Of a stretch of 64,000 nt of DNA, positions 24,880-33,698 are shown piece after piece. Positions within the stretch are counted from its first letter, which is position 1, and each line of letters starts with the position of its first letter. The stretch spans positions 248,001 to 312,000 of the forward strand of contig NZ_LIXM01000001.1 of the NCBI RefSeq assembly GCF_002608565.1, in the 5' to 3' direction. The notes beneath the pieces were generated by a model, which saw only the letters and a program-made list of their open reading frames with translations, searched no databases and was not told where the DNA came from. Source of the stretch: Vibrio sp. PID17_43. Lineage in GTDB: Bacteria; Pseudomonadota; Gammaproteobacteria; Enterobacterales; Vibrionaceae. The position numbers were made by a program, and so were the translations under genes.

Positions 24880-26112
24880 ATGAGCAAGATTGATAAAGCT
24901 ATGCGCATCCTGTTAGCAGGATTCTGTATCAACCTTTGTCTTGGCATCCTGTATGCTTGGAGTGTATTCAACAAAGCACTAGTGACTGAGTCAGGCTGGA
25001 GCGCGGCAGAAGCATCTGCACCTTACGCAACTGCTACTATCACTTTCTCTATCTGTCTTCTTGTTGCAGGTATTCTTCAAGACCGTATGGGTCCACGCTT
25101 GATCCTTATCCTAGGTACTGTTCTAACAGGTCTAGGCATGATCGCGTCTAGTTTTGTTAACTCACCACTAATGCTGAACATCACTTTCGGTGTGATTACT
25201 GGTGCAGGTATCGGTTTTGGTTACGCGTGTCTTTCTCCTTCTGCAATGAAGTGGTTCCACGCATCTAAGAAAGGTATGGTTAACGGCATCATCGCAGCAG
25301 GTTTCGGCCTTGCAGCTATCTACCTTGCGCCTTTGACTTCTGCACTTATCGACGGTATGGGCATCCAAACAAGCTTCCTAGTTCTTGGTGTTGGTATCCT
25401 TGCTATCGCTGTTCCTCTAGCAGCAACGATCAACAACCCACCAGCAGATTACACGCCAGCTGAACCTAAAGTAAAAGAAGGCCAAGCGCCTAAGGTTGTG
25501 AAAAAGTCTGACGACCTAACTTGGAAAGCAATGCTTAAAACGCCACAGTTCTACTCTCTATGGATCATGTACGCGTTCGCAGCTTCTGTTGGTCTAATGA
25601 TCATCGGTAACATCACGACTATCGCAAGTGTTCAAGCGAACCTACCAAACGCGGTTTACCTAGCGTCTATCCTTGCGGTATTTAACTCTGGCGGTCGTGT
25701 AGCAGCAGGTATGCTTGCAGACAAGATCGGTGGCGTACGTACTCTTCTTCTAGCGTTCGTTCTACAGGGCATCAACATGGTTCTGTTCGCAACGTTCCAA
25801 ACTGAGTTCACGCTGATCATCGGTACAGCAATCGCAGCAGTAGGTTACGGTACGCTTCTAGCGGTATTCCCTACTCTAACAGCTGAGTTCTACGGTCTGA
25901 AGAACTACGGTACTAACTACGGCGTGCTATACACAGCATGGGGTATCGGTGGTGCAATCGGTGCTGCTGTTGTTGGTTTCTCAATGACTAACGGTGACGG
26001 CTACAGTCTTGCTTACACTATCTCAGCAGTAATGATGGCGGTGTGTATCGTGCTAGCGTTCATCACTAAGCCACTGACTGAAGCGAAAGTAGCACAGCTG
26101 AAAAACGCATAA
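24880..26112 (+). CDS. MFS transporter, oxalate/formate antiporter (OFA) family
   Basis: 410 residues with 12 predicted membrane spans. The N-terminus (ILLAGFCINLCLGILYAWSV) and the loop between spans 2 and 3 (DRMGPRLILI) are typical of OFA-family carriers such as OxlT and YhjX, which move small carboxylates. The central loop near 190-215 is charged. Codon use is strongly biased, a sign of high expression. The exact substrate is unknown. Confidence 0.88.
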   Translation: MSKIDKAMRILLAGFCINLCLGILYAWSVFNKALVTESGWSAAEASAPYATATITFSICLLVAGILQDRMGPRLILILGTVLTGLGMIASSFVNSPLMLNITFGVITGAGIGFGYACLSPSAMKWFHASKKGMVNGIIAAGFGLAAIYLAPLTSALIDGMGIQTSFLVLGVGILAIAVPLAATINNPPADYTPAEPKVKEGQAPKVVKKSDDLTWKAMLKTPQFYSLWIMYAFAASVGLMIIGNITTIASVQANLPNAVYLASILAVFNSGGRVAAGMLADKIGGVRTLLLAFVLQGINMVLFATFQTEFTLIIGTAIAAVGYGTLLAVFPTLTAEFYGLKNYGTNYGVLYTAWGIGGAIGAAVVGFSMTNGDGYSLAYTISAVMMAVCIVLAFITKPLTEAKVAQLKNA

Positions 26113-26161
26113 TCAGCTTAAAAGTTCTGCAGACCTTAATAGAGTTGCAGAAATTGATTCG

Positions 26162-26195
26162 AAAAAGGCTTAACCTAAGGGTCAAGCCTTTTTTT
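26162..26195 (+). terminator. Rho-independent terminator after the MFS gene
   Basis: Stem aaaaaggctt with aagcctttttt, followed by T residues. It lies 50 bases after the stop. Confidence 0.85.
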
Positions 26196-26208
26196 ATGTC
26201 GGTCGGTT

Positions 26209-27843
26209 ATGGAAAACAGTGTCGAGCTCGCTCCTGATTATTATTTAGATAACTTCTTCAAACTCATCCAACACGCAACGCAATGGTACGGTGATTTATT
26301 GACTTCAGACGAGCATCAGTGGTTGTCAGCCTTTGAGCAATTAAGCAAATCTGCTCAGTGTCTTCTGGTTCGTTTATACAGCCGTAAAGGGTGTTGGTTT
26401 CGTAGCGACAAACTAAACTATCAAGAAATCGAAAATATCCAGTCTGCTTTAGATGAATTGGCAGCTCATGATTTTGTGTCACCCTCCCCTGAGCTAACAA
26501 TACAAGAATTAGCTGCAAATCTACTAACCAAGCCAGAGATCGTAATGCTCTACCCTCAGCACCCTAAATCCCTCAAGAAAGAGGCATTAGTGGCGTGCTT
26601 AAGTGAAGAGAGTTTTGATCAATTTGAGGCTCTGGATTTCACGGTGATTCAACTTAACTCGTCACACATGATTGATGTTTTGCTGACGCTGTTTTTCGCC
26701 AATACCCATCAAGACCTCAGTCAATTTGTACTAGACGATTTAGGCTTACACCAGTTCGAACAATACCAGTTAAGTAAAGCCCGTCGATTCTTTGAGAGCA
26801 GAGAGCAAATCGATCGCCTTATCGCGCTCGGCCAGCTCTCCAATCTCTATTGGCAGTGCGATAGAAAGCAAAAAGCCAACCTCGATATGCTTATCACAGA
26901 AATGCCAGAGCGCGTTGAGCATGATTACGTCGACCGTAAACGTGAGCACATGATTAACGACATTGCTCGAGATTACGAACGCTTAAACGAGCTTGAGACT
27001 GCGATTTCATTGTTTAAGACAACGACGCTCGCCCCAAGCCGAGAGCGTCGTGCTCGCATCTACGACAAGCTAGAACAAAACAATTTATTTAGTGACATTG
27101 TCACTGATATGCTAGTTTACCCTCTTGATGCCTCCGAGCTTGAAGTGGCACAAAAGCTCGAACAACGCTTAAAGCGTAAACAAGGCTTAAAAGCCCCAAG
27201 AACAACTAAACCTAAGTGCAGTGAATATCACATCGAGTTGGATCTATCCCAGCAACGTGTCGAACTAGCAACCAAAGTACATTTCGAAAGTTTAGGTTGG
27301 ACCGTTTTCTACTCCGAGAATACCCTACTCAACAGCTTGTTGGGCTTAACCTTGTGGGATGCGATATTTGCACCAATAGAAGGCGCATTCATCAACGCTT
27401 ATCAACATCGACCTTTGGATTTGTATCACGCAGATTTTACCGATAAGAGAAAGCAACTTATCGGTAACATTCTTGAGCAAGTTCAACAAGGCAACACGCA
27501 GGCGTTGTTTGATACCTACAGAAACAAAGTTGGGACCAGTAATCCCTTCGTCAGCTGGACGCACGTCAGTGAAGAGTTATTAACCCTAGCACTTAAACAC
27601 ATCCCTAATAAACTGTTAGTCGAGCTGTTTAACGTGCAGTTAAGCGACCTGAAACTCTACCGAAACGGCATGCCGGACTTAATTGCATTTAAAGATGGGA
27701 AGTTTGAATGGATAGAAGTGAAAGGTCCGGGCGATAAACTTCAAGATAACCAATGGCGTTGGATCAAGGAGTTCAATCGCCTCAATGTGCCGTTTTCAGT
27801 GTGTTATGTAACGGCACAAGATTTAGAACGAGCATCGAAATAG
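26209..27843 (+). CDS. FAN1-like VRR-NUC nuclease
   Basis: 544 residues. The C-terminal 110 residues are a VRR-NUC (PD-(D/E)XK) domain: GMPDLIAF supplies the Asp, and EWIEVKGPGDKLQDNQWRW the Glu-X-Lys and helical tail. The N-terminal part is helical with repeat-like character, as in bacterial FAN1 proteins, which cut branched DNA during interstrand cross-link repair. Length agrees with bacterial FAN1. The ATG at 26209 has a poor ribosome binding site. It ends two bases from the convergent TPR gene. Confidence 0.88.
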   Translation: MENSVELAPDYYLDNFFKLIQHATQWYGDLLTSDEHQWLSAFEQLSKSAQCLLVRLYSRKGCWFRSDKLNYQEIENIQSALDELAAHDFVSPSPELTIQELAANLLTKPEIVMLYPQHPKSLKKEALVACLSEESFDQFEALDFTVIQLNSSHMIDVLLTLFFANTHQDLSQFVLDDLGLHQFEQYQLSKARRFFESREQIDRLIALGQLSNLYWQCDRKQKANLDMLITEMPERVEHDYVDRKREHMINDIARDYERLNELETAISLFKTTTLAPSRERRARIYDKLEQNNLFSDIVTDMLVYPLDASELEVAQKLEQRLKRKQGLKAPRTTKPKCSEYHIELDLSQQRVELATKVHFESLGWTVFYSENTLLNSLLGLTLWDAIFAPIEGAFINAYQHRPLDLYHADFTDKRKQLIGNILEQVQQGNTQALFDTYRNKVGTSNPFVSWTHVSEELLTLALKHIPNKLLVELFNVQLSDLKLYRNGMPDLIAFKDGKFEWIEVKGPGDKLQDNQWRWIKEFNRLNVPFSVCYVTAQDLERASK

Positions 27844-27845
27844 TC

Positions 27846-28898
27846 TTAGCTGCTCACTTTGGCGTTCTTCTGCCCTTTCTTCTCTTTAAGTTGATCAATC
27901 ACGTAGCTTGGTGCGACTTTCTTTAACTCGTCCAAGCACTCATCCGTTTTTAGGTTATCGTAACGAACGTAGATATCACACACCGCGTAGAGCTGCTCTG
28001 GCGCGCCAGAAATCAAATACGCTTGCTCAAATGACTTCACTGATTTGCCTAAGTTGTAGTCTTCTTGCAGTACACCATTGAGATACCAGAAGTAGCTGTT
28101 GTCTTTCGCCATGTTGGCTGCTTTCTCGATTTCTGATGCAGCGTTCTCCTTGTCATCCAAACGCACAAGCGTCAGTGCTTTCGAGTAATGCAGAGAAGCG
28201 TTATCCGGATGCAGTTTTATTGCCGTATCTAACGTATTTACGGCTTCAGCGTCGCGTTGCTGCGCTCGGTAGTTGTCCGCTAAACTCAACCAAATTTGCA
28301 GGTTATCTGGTGCTTGAGTGATCAAAGCTTGGTATAGCTTATCGGCCTTTTCCCACTCATAGTGCCAACGGTATACATCCGCCAACAGCAGTTTCGAGTC
28401 ATTATCTTGCTTGGCTTGTAGAAAACTGATCAGCTCAGAGATAGGCGCTGCTAATGCTTGTTGTTGCTTGCTGCTCACATTAGAAAAATCTCTCACCAAA
28501 TTAGTTGCCGCGGTGATACGAACCATGGGCTCAGAATCACTTAAAAGCGGCTCAATCATGCGCCAACGGTGCTCAATGTTGTACGGTTCAGCACCCACAA
28601 CAGCCGCTTTACGAATCGCAGGATCTTGATCTTGAAGACTCCGCGCTACAGCCACCAACGCATTTTGGCTTGGATAGTTAGCTAATTCATGCAGGGCTTG
28701 AATACGATTTTCTGTTGGTTGTTTGATGTCTTGGGCTTGATAAGACAGCTTTGCAACCACTTGTTGTGGCGACATCTGAGCAGAATTCACTTCCTGATCA
28801 TTAGCCACACTTGCGTCAGAAACTTGGTCTTGCGCCACAACAGAATTGCTTACGGTTAATCCGAATGCGATTGCCAATAACGTTTTTGAGAATGTCAT
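27846..28898 (-). CDS. Periplasmic HEAT/TPR protein, paralogue of the cytochrome c tail
   Basis: 350 residues from the ATG at 28898 (ribosome binding site aagggga), with signal peptide MTFSKTLLAIAFGLTVSNSVVAQ. HEAT-like repeats (about 60-150, including RWRMIEPLLSDSEPMVRITA) precede TPRs (about 175-300). The C-terminal 40 residues (LYAVCDIYVR, LDELKKVAPSYVIDQLK) closely match the end of the octahaem cytochrome at 42054 (LYAECEVLAR, VEQLKQVAPDEVIQQLR). The HEAT part also matches (RWQILEPLLNDPVLSVRAE). It is thus a haem-less copy of the cytochrome's C-terminal half. Encoded just after the sulfatase-maturating enzyme, it may scaffold periplasmic sulfatase partners. Confidence 0.8.
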   Translation of the reverse strand: MTFSKTLLAIAFGLTVSNSVVAQDQVSDASVANDQEVNSAQMSPQQVVAKLSYQAQDIKQPTENRIQALHELANYPSQNALVAVARSLQDQDPAIRKAAVVGAEPYNIEHRWRMIEPLLSDSEPMVRITAATNLVRDFSNVSSKQQQALAAPISELISFLQAKQDNDSKLLLADVYRWHYEWEKADKLYQALITQAPDNLQIWLSLADNYRAQQRDAEAVNTLDTAIKLHPDNASLHYSKALTLVRLDDKENAASEIEKAANMAKDNSYFWYLNGVLQEDYNLGKSVKSFEQAYLISGAPEQLYAVCDIYVRYDNLKTDECLDELKKVAPSYVIDQLKEKKGQKNAKVSS

Positions 28899-28908
28899 AT
28901 CAATCCCC

Positions 28909-30231
28909 TTAAAATTTAGTGTCGAACACAGGACGCTTCGCCGCTTGCTGGCGTAACACCGCATCACTGTATTTGCCATGTGCGACGGGGTTACCCGTTA
29001 CACGAAGAATGTATGCCATTGCCTTATCAGCATGAGAGAAGAACTTTTTCCAACCTGCGCACAAATAGTTCAAACCCGGCTCGCCATCTTTAGTGCGAAT
29101 AAAACGGTTTTTCGGACACTCGCCGTAACAAGCGAACTGATATTCGCATTGTTGACACTGCTTGGTCAGAGTGCGCGTTTTTGCAAAACCAAACTTTTGC
29201 TGCTCTGGGCTATACGCTAAGTCATCAAGCTTTTCATGATGAATATTGCCAATCTTGTATTCAGGGTAAACGTAGTGGTCACAGGCAAATACATCGCCAT
29301 TTGGCTCCATTGCCAAGCCCTTCCCGCAAATCTCGCCTAGCGTACAAAGCGGGTTCTTTCGCCCCATCCAAGTTTCTACGCTCGCTTCAAAATATTGAAC
29401 AAAGACTTTGCCAATATCGTGCTGAATCCACTCATCAAAAATCGCGATAAGGAAGTTACCCCATGCCTCATCAGCCACGCACCAAGGCTCAACGACTGAA
29501 TCTTTATGCCCGGGGGTCAGGCGCTTGTCCCCCTGCTTTAACTGCTCTTGTGGTTGCCATGTTTGCGGCGCAGTCGTGCGGAAAGTTTTCTGTTCCACAA
29601 TGGGAATAAACTGCATTTGTGGTGATCGCACTTCATCACGCAGGAATCGGTACACCTCAAGTGGATTACGGCTGGTCAGGTTGTTTATACAGGTCAGTGT
29701 TGCGAACTTCACTTCATGCTTGTGTAGCAACTCAACAGCCTTCATCACTTGGTTAAACGTTCCACGACCTGCGCGGTTGGTTCGGTAGGCATTGTGCATC
29801 ATTTCTGGCCCGTCGATACTCAGCCCGACTAAGAAATTGTTCGCTTTGAGAAATGCACACCAATCGTCATTAAGCAATGTACCATTGGTTTGTAAGTCGT
29901 TAGAAATGATCACGCCTTCAGGCTTGTACTTGGTTTGAAATTCGACAATTTTCTGAAAGTACTCCAAACCCAACATTGTTGGTTCACCTCCCTGCCATGA
30001 GAAGATGATTTCCGGTGTATTCTGCCCTTCAATGTACTGACGAATGTAGGTTTCCAGTGTTTCTTCATCCATCACTGGCGTGCAGCCTTTTTTGTACTCA
30101 AGTAAATCCTGTTTGCTGAGGTAGTAGCAGTAAGTGCAATCAATGTTACAGGCCGCCCCGATAGGCTTTGCCATGACATGTAAACGCTTAGACGCTTTAC
30201 CATTGAATTGAGGACCTTGAGTAATATGCAT
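28909..30231 (-). CDS. Anaerobic sulfatase-maturating enzyme (radical SAM)
   Basis: 440 residues. It converts the active-site Cys (or Ser) of sulfatases to formylglycine before export. The radical SAM cluster is CNIDCTYC near residue 33, preceded by HVMAKPIGAA. A C-terminal SPASM region supplies Cys for auxiliary clusters (including CTLGEICGKG, CDHYVYPEYKIGN, CQQCEYQFACYGECPKNRF). The family motif SWQGGEPTMLG is present. The two CxAxR sulfatases at 44519 and 46411 are likely clients. It is followed after 10 bases by the HEAT/TPR gene. Confidence 0.92.
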   Translation of the reverse strand: MHITQGPQFNGKASKRLHVMAKPIGAACNIDCTYCYYLSKQDLLEYKKGCTPVMDEETLETYIRQYIEGQNTPEIIFSWQGGEPTMLGLEYFQKIVEFQTKYKPEGVIISNDLQTNGTLLNDDWCAFLKANNFLVGLSIDGPEMMHNAYRTNRAGRGTFNQVMKAVELLHKHEVKFATLTCINNLTSRNPLEVYRFLRDEVRSPQMQFIPIVEQKTFRTTAPQTWQPQEQLKQGDKRLTPGHKDSVVEPWCVADEAWGNFLIAIFDEWIQHDIGKVFVQYFEASVETWMGRKNPLCTLGEICGKGLAMEPNGDVFACDHYVYPEYKIGNIHHEKLDDLAYSPEQQKFGFAKTRTLTKQCQQCEYQFACYGECPKNRFIRTKDGEPGLNYLCAGWKKFFSHADKAMAYILRVTGNPVAHGKYSDAVLRQQAAKRPVFDTKF

Positions 30232-30407
30232 AAGTCACCTTTTCGTGAGTAGAATTTCGCTGAATCAGACTATAGTAGTGCCATTCCCATCTTGATTACT
30301 CAATCATAAATCTCATTAATGACTGTGGCTTGTTATACCATTTATAACCTTTTTTCATAACGATCTTTGCTAATCTATTCCGTGACTTTTTTGGCGAGAA
30401 ACTATTG

Positions 30408-31196
30408 ATGAAATCATTTAAAAGCAAATCGTTATCTGCACTTTCCATTCTATCATTCAGTGTATTAATGAGTGGTTGTGCGACTCAATCACCTCACCCT
30501 ATCGCGCTCGATATTAATCAAGACATGGTGTTGGTTGAAGGCGGTTCATTTATCATGGGATCAAACATCGACTCCGCCAAGAAGGCAGAAACTCCGGAAC
30601 GCGAAGTCACCGTAAACGGCTTCTACATCTCCAAATTTGAAGTCACTCAAGCGTTGTTTGAATCGGTCATGGGCTCTTCGATGAGTTATTTCCAAGGCGC
30701 AGACATTCCGGTTAATAACTTGAGTTGGCAACAGGCGAACTACTTCGTCGAGAAGTTGAACGAACTTACTGGTGAGCGCTACCGCTTACCAACAGAAGCT
30801 GAATGGGAGTTTGCTGCAAAAGGCGGAAATAAGAGCCAAGGTTTTACTTACGCAGGCTCAAACAACATTGCTGATGTTGCTTGGTACGCCGACAACTCAA
30901 AGAACCAAGCGCACCCTGTGGGTCAAAAGCAACCTAACGAACTTGGTCTTTATGACATGACGGGTAACGTCGGTGAGTTCGTTATCGACGCTTACGACGA
31001 CACCTTCTACCGCTTCGGTCCAACCGATAATCCAAATAACGCAAAAGATGAAAAAACAGGTTTGGCGCACAAGTCAGTTCGAGGCGGCAGTTTTGCCTAT
31101 CACTCTGATGAATCAGAGAATTTCCGTCGAGACTTCGCCAGCCAGTCTATAATTATGTCGGACATGGGGCTTCGACTCGCCAAAGATTCGCAATAA
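30408..31196 (+). CDS. SUMF1-fold lipoprotein without the FGE catalytic cysteines
   Basis: 262 residues from the ATG at 30408. The signal peptide ends in a lipobox (LMSGC), so this is a lipoprotein. The FGE-sulfatase (SUMF1) fold is clear: MVLVEGGSFIMGSN at the start, YRLPTEAEWEFAAKGG in the middle, LGLYDMTGNVGEFVIDAY, and the end VRGGSFAYHSDESENFRRDF. True formylglycine-generating enzymes carry catalytic Cys in that last region; here there is none. It is therefore unlikely to oxidise sulfatases and is probably a binding or structural lipoprotein. It is divergent from the radical SAM gene and 39 bases before the next hydrolase gene, in an operon with it. Confidence 0.85.
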   Translation: MKSFKSKSLSALSILSFSVLMSGCATQSPHPIALDINQDMVLVEGGSFIMGSNIDSAKKAETPEREVTVNGFYISKFEVTQALFESVMGSSMSYFQGADIPVNNLSWQQANYFVEKLNELTGERYRLPTEAEWEFAAKGGNKSQGFTYAGSNNIADVAWYADNSKNQAHPVGQKQPNELGLYDMTGNVGEFVIDAYDDTFYRFGPTDNPNNAKDEKTGLAHKSVRGGSFAYHSDESENFRRDFASQSIIMSDMGLRLAKDSQ

Positions 31197-31235
31197 CCAG
31201 TTCTTATCCCGAACCAAAAATAAGAAGGATGAAAT

Positions 31236-32933
31236 ATGAAGTCAGTCTGGCTAGCAAGTGCCACACTTTTATGCTTGGTTACACCGGTTTCTTTTGCTGC
31301 AGAGCAATCTAAACCGACCCTTATTCTTCAAATCACCGTTGACGGATTGCGCGCAGATCTGCTCGAACGCTATAAACATAATTTTGGTGATGATGGATTT
31401 CGATATCTCATGGAACAAGGGGTCTACTATACCAATGCCAACTACCAGCATGGAAATACCGAAACGATTGTTGGACATGTATCCCTGGCAACAGGCGCCC
31501 CGCCAGCTGTACATGGTATGGTAGGAAATGTTTGGTATGACAGAGCAAAAGAACGCTTGGTTTATAACGTAGAAGATGAAAACTACACCATGTTGACCAG
31601 TGGTGCAGGGGTAGATAAATCGACCGAAATAGACCCAACACAAAAAACGGCACAAAAGGATGGGCGTTCACCTGCCCCCATTCTCACCACGACATTTAGT
31701 GATGAGCTGGCAATGGCCAGCAATGGTAAATCGAAAATCTTCTCAGTTTCAGTAAAAGATCGTGGTGCGATCTCTCTTGGTGGTCATTCCGGTAAGGCAT
31801 TTTGGTTCTCTAAAGCGACTTCAGAATTTGCCACAAGTGATTACTATTACGATAAATATCCAAACTGGGTGATGCGCTGGAACGAAAAAAAGATTCCGAA
31901 TCAATACTCCGGACAGCGCTGGGAGCTATCACTTCCTCGTGAGCAATACACTTTGAAAGAGATTGGTGAAGACTATAAAGTTGATCTTGCTGGTTTCGCT
32001 CGAACTTTCCCCCACCCGTATGGTCCGTCGAGCTTTAAGTACTATTCGACCATGTTAACACTCAGCCCGGCAGGCGACGAAATCACTGCAGACTTCGCTC
32101 AAACCTTACTTAAACAAGAACAGCTAGGCAAAGGCAAATTCACCGATTATCTCGCAGTGAGCTTCTCTTCAAATGACTATGTTATCCACATGTACGGCTC
32201 AAATAGCTTAGAAACCGAAGACAACTTGATTCGTTTGGACAAAACGTTAGCCAATTTATTTAAGTCTGTCGATCAGGAGGTTGGTTTAGAGAACACTCTG
32301 ATTGTGCTTTCGGCAGACCATGGTGTTCCAGAAGCCTCTCCCGTAGCCAACAAACTTGGTTTACGACAAGCAAAATACTTCGATGTAAATACACTGCTAT
32401 CCCAAGGCTTAGAACAAAGACTAAAAACCGAGTTTGGTTTGGATAAAGAAGTAATTCGCCTCTACGCTCAGCCTTATATCTATCTCAACCATGAACTCAT
32501 CGCAGAGAAAAAGATCGACCTCGATGCCGTACAATCGGTAATTGCTGATGAAGTGTCAAAAGTAGAAGGGGTAGCTTATGCGGTAACAAGTGCTGATGTT
32601 CAACATAACCGCATTCAAAACACTCGTGTAATGAAATTGGTTGAAAACAACTATCACCCTCAGCGTTCCGGGGATGTCTATGTGATCTTTGGGCCTCGTT
32701 CATATATCAATGATATGGATGGGCTTACCATAGCTTCAACTCATGGCTCACCATGGCGTTACGACACGCATGTGCCTGTACTCTTTGCTGGGTTTGATAT
32801 TAAAGCGAAGAAAACCGCTCGCCCTATTACTCCATACGACATCGCTCCTACACTATCCAACAAGCTCGGTATCACCCAACCAAGCGGAGCAACCGGGGAT
32901 GTACTAAGAGAAATCGTTCAGTCAACCCACTAA
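31236..32933 (+). CDS. Exported alkaline-phosphatase-superfamily hydrolase (PafA/NPP-like)
   Basis: 565 residues with signal peptide (cleavage after SFA-A near 22). Metal-binding Asp in ITVDGLRADLL and the nucleophile region GNTETIVGHVSLATG (Thr of ETxxGH as likely nucleophile) identify a type I phosphodiesterase / PafA-like phosphatase. Further metal ligands are in LSADHGVPE and near THGSPW. It acts in the periplasm on phosphate mono- or diesters. Although the superfamily includes sulfatases, it lacks a CxAxR motif and needs no formylglycine. Confidence 0.88.
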   Translation: MKSVWLASATLLCLVTPVSFAAEQSKPTLILQITVDGLRADLLERYKHNFGDDGFRYLMEQGVYYTNANYQHGNTETIVGHVSLATGAPPAVHGMVGNVWYDRAKERLVYNVEDENYTMLTSGAGVDKSTEIDPTQKTAQKDGRSPAPILTTTFSDELAMASNGKSKIFSVSVKDRGAISLGGHSGKAFWFSKATSEFATSDYYYDKYPNWVMRWNEKKIPNQYSGQRWELSLPREQYTLKEIGEDYKVDLAGFARTFPHPYGPSSFKYYSTMLTLSPAGDEITADFAQTLLKQEQLGKGKFTDYLAVSFSSNDYVIHMYGSNSLETEDNLIRLDKTLANLFKSVDQEVGLENTLIVLSADHGVPEASPVANKLGLRQAKYFDVNTLLSQGLEQRLKTEFGLDKEVIRLYAQPYIYLNHELIAEKKIDLDAVQSVIADEVSKVEGVAYAVTSADVQHNRIQNTRVMKLVENNYHPQRSGDVYVIFGPRSYINDMDGLTIASTHGSPWRYDTHVPVLFAGFDIKAKKTARPITPYDIAPTLSNKLGITQPSGATGDVLREIVQSTH

Positions 32934-32950
32934 AATTCAGGCTATTAAAG

Positions 32951-32976
32951 CTCCCCAACACGGGGAGTTATTATTA
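32951..32976 (+). terminator. Probable terminator after the phosphatase gene
   Basis: Stem ctcccc / ggggag with a 5-base loop and a T-rich tail interrupted by A. It is short but well placed. Confidence 0.5.
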
Positions 32977-33065
32977 GTTTTCTCAATTTGTCCTCGATTT
33001 TTCACGATTGCTTCACGGCTCTACGCTCAAAATGCCTCTCATCAACTCCAAGAGGTAATAATTAA

Positions 33066-33428
33066 ATGAACAAATCAGCCCTAGCAGCAAGCATGAACAA
33101 ACTGATTCTTGCGTCCATGCTTACCCTACTTTCAGGCTCAGCATTGGCCGCTTTTAATGGCCCAGAAACCGCTGCAATTAGCTCAGTGAAAGAAGCACAA
33201 AACGCGTCAGATGATAGTTTTGTTCTTTTGACAGGCAATATTGTGCAATCATTGGGTAACGAAACTTACCTGTTTAAAGATGATACTGGTGCAATCGAAG
33301 TTGAAATCGACAACGAAGACTGGAAGGGGCAAGAAGTCTCCCCACAAGATAAAGTCGTCATCCGTGGTGAAGTCGATTCAGAGTGGACAACATCACAAAT
33401 CGATGCTGATACCGTTCAAAAACTGTAA
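33066..33428 (+). CDS. Periplasmic BOF (bacterial OB-fold) protein, YgiW-like
   Basis: 120 residues with a signal peptide (cleavage after ALA near 28) and one OB-fold of the BOF family. Signatures are VLLTGNIVQSLGNETYLFKD, then GAIEVEIDNEDWKG and KVVIRGEVDSEW. Family members (YgiW, VisP) bind small ligands in the periplasm and are induced by stress; the ligand here is unknown. It has a good ribosome binding site (aagaggtaa) and its own terminator. Confidence 0.9.
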   Translation: MNKSALAASMNKLILASMLTLLSGSALAAFNGPETAAISSVKEAQNASDDSFVLLTGNIVQSLGNETYLFKDDTGAIEVEIDNEDWKGQEVSPQDKVVIRGEVDSEWTTSQIDADTVQKL

Positions 33429-33446
33429 TAGAGATATCTATTAAAC

Positions 33447-33474
33447 AAAAGCCACCACATATTTGGTGGCTTTT
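33447..33474 (+). terminator. Rho-independent terminator after the BOF gene
   Basis: Stem aaaagccacca with tggtggctttt, loop of a few AT bases. It is symmetrical and could also stop transcripts from the opposite strand. Confidence 0.85.
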
Positions 33475-33484
33475 CTGTATGAGG

Positions 33485-33682
33485 TTAATGTACCGCTAAG
33501 CAAGAGCAGTTTGGAGGAAGAAACAAACGTATGCGCTTTGGTTGAACCTCAAAGCGGATCTTATTGGAACGATACGGTTCACCATCTAGATTCAACAGCA
33601 ATGTTTTGGGGAAATTAAATTCCAACCAACTTGCCTGAGTATACTCCCGCTTTCTTACCGTCTTGAATAGTGCGTATTGTCT
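33485..33682 (-). pseudogene. C-terminal remnant of a lipid (diacylglycerol) kinase, YegS-like
   Basis: An open frame of about 65 codons without a start. It encodes the end of a diacylglycerol-kinase-family protein: [19 protein letters not shown] followed by [18 protein letters not shown]. The Asn-Leu-Asp-Gly-Glu-Pro motif is the family hallmark. The catalytic domain is missing, so a deletion removed the 5' two thirds, probably when the LysR gene or its neighbour took its place. Confidence 0.65.
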
Positions 33683-33698
33683 TCATACCGGCTCCCGT

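Noticed and set aside
30408..31196. Calling the SUMF1 protein an active formylglycine-generating enzyme
   Set aside because: No Cys in the region where the catalytic pair should be; the mature protein has none besides the lipobox Cys.
31236..32933. Calling the hydrolase a sulfatase
   Set aside because: It has ETxxGH nucleophile context rather than CxAxR or SxAxR.
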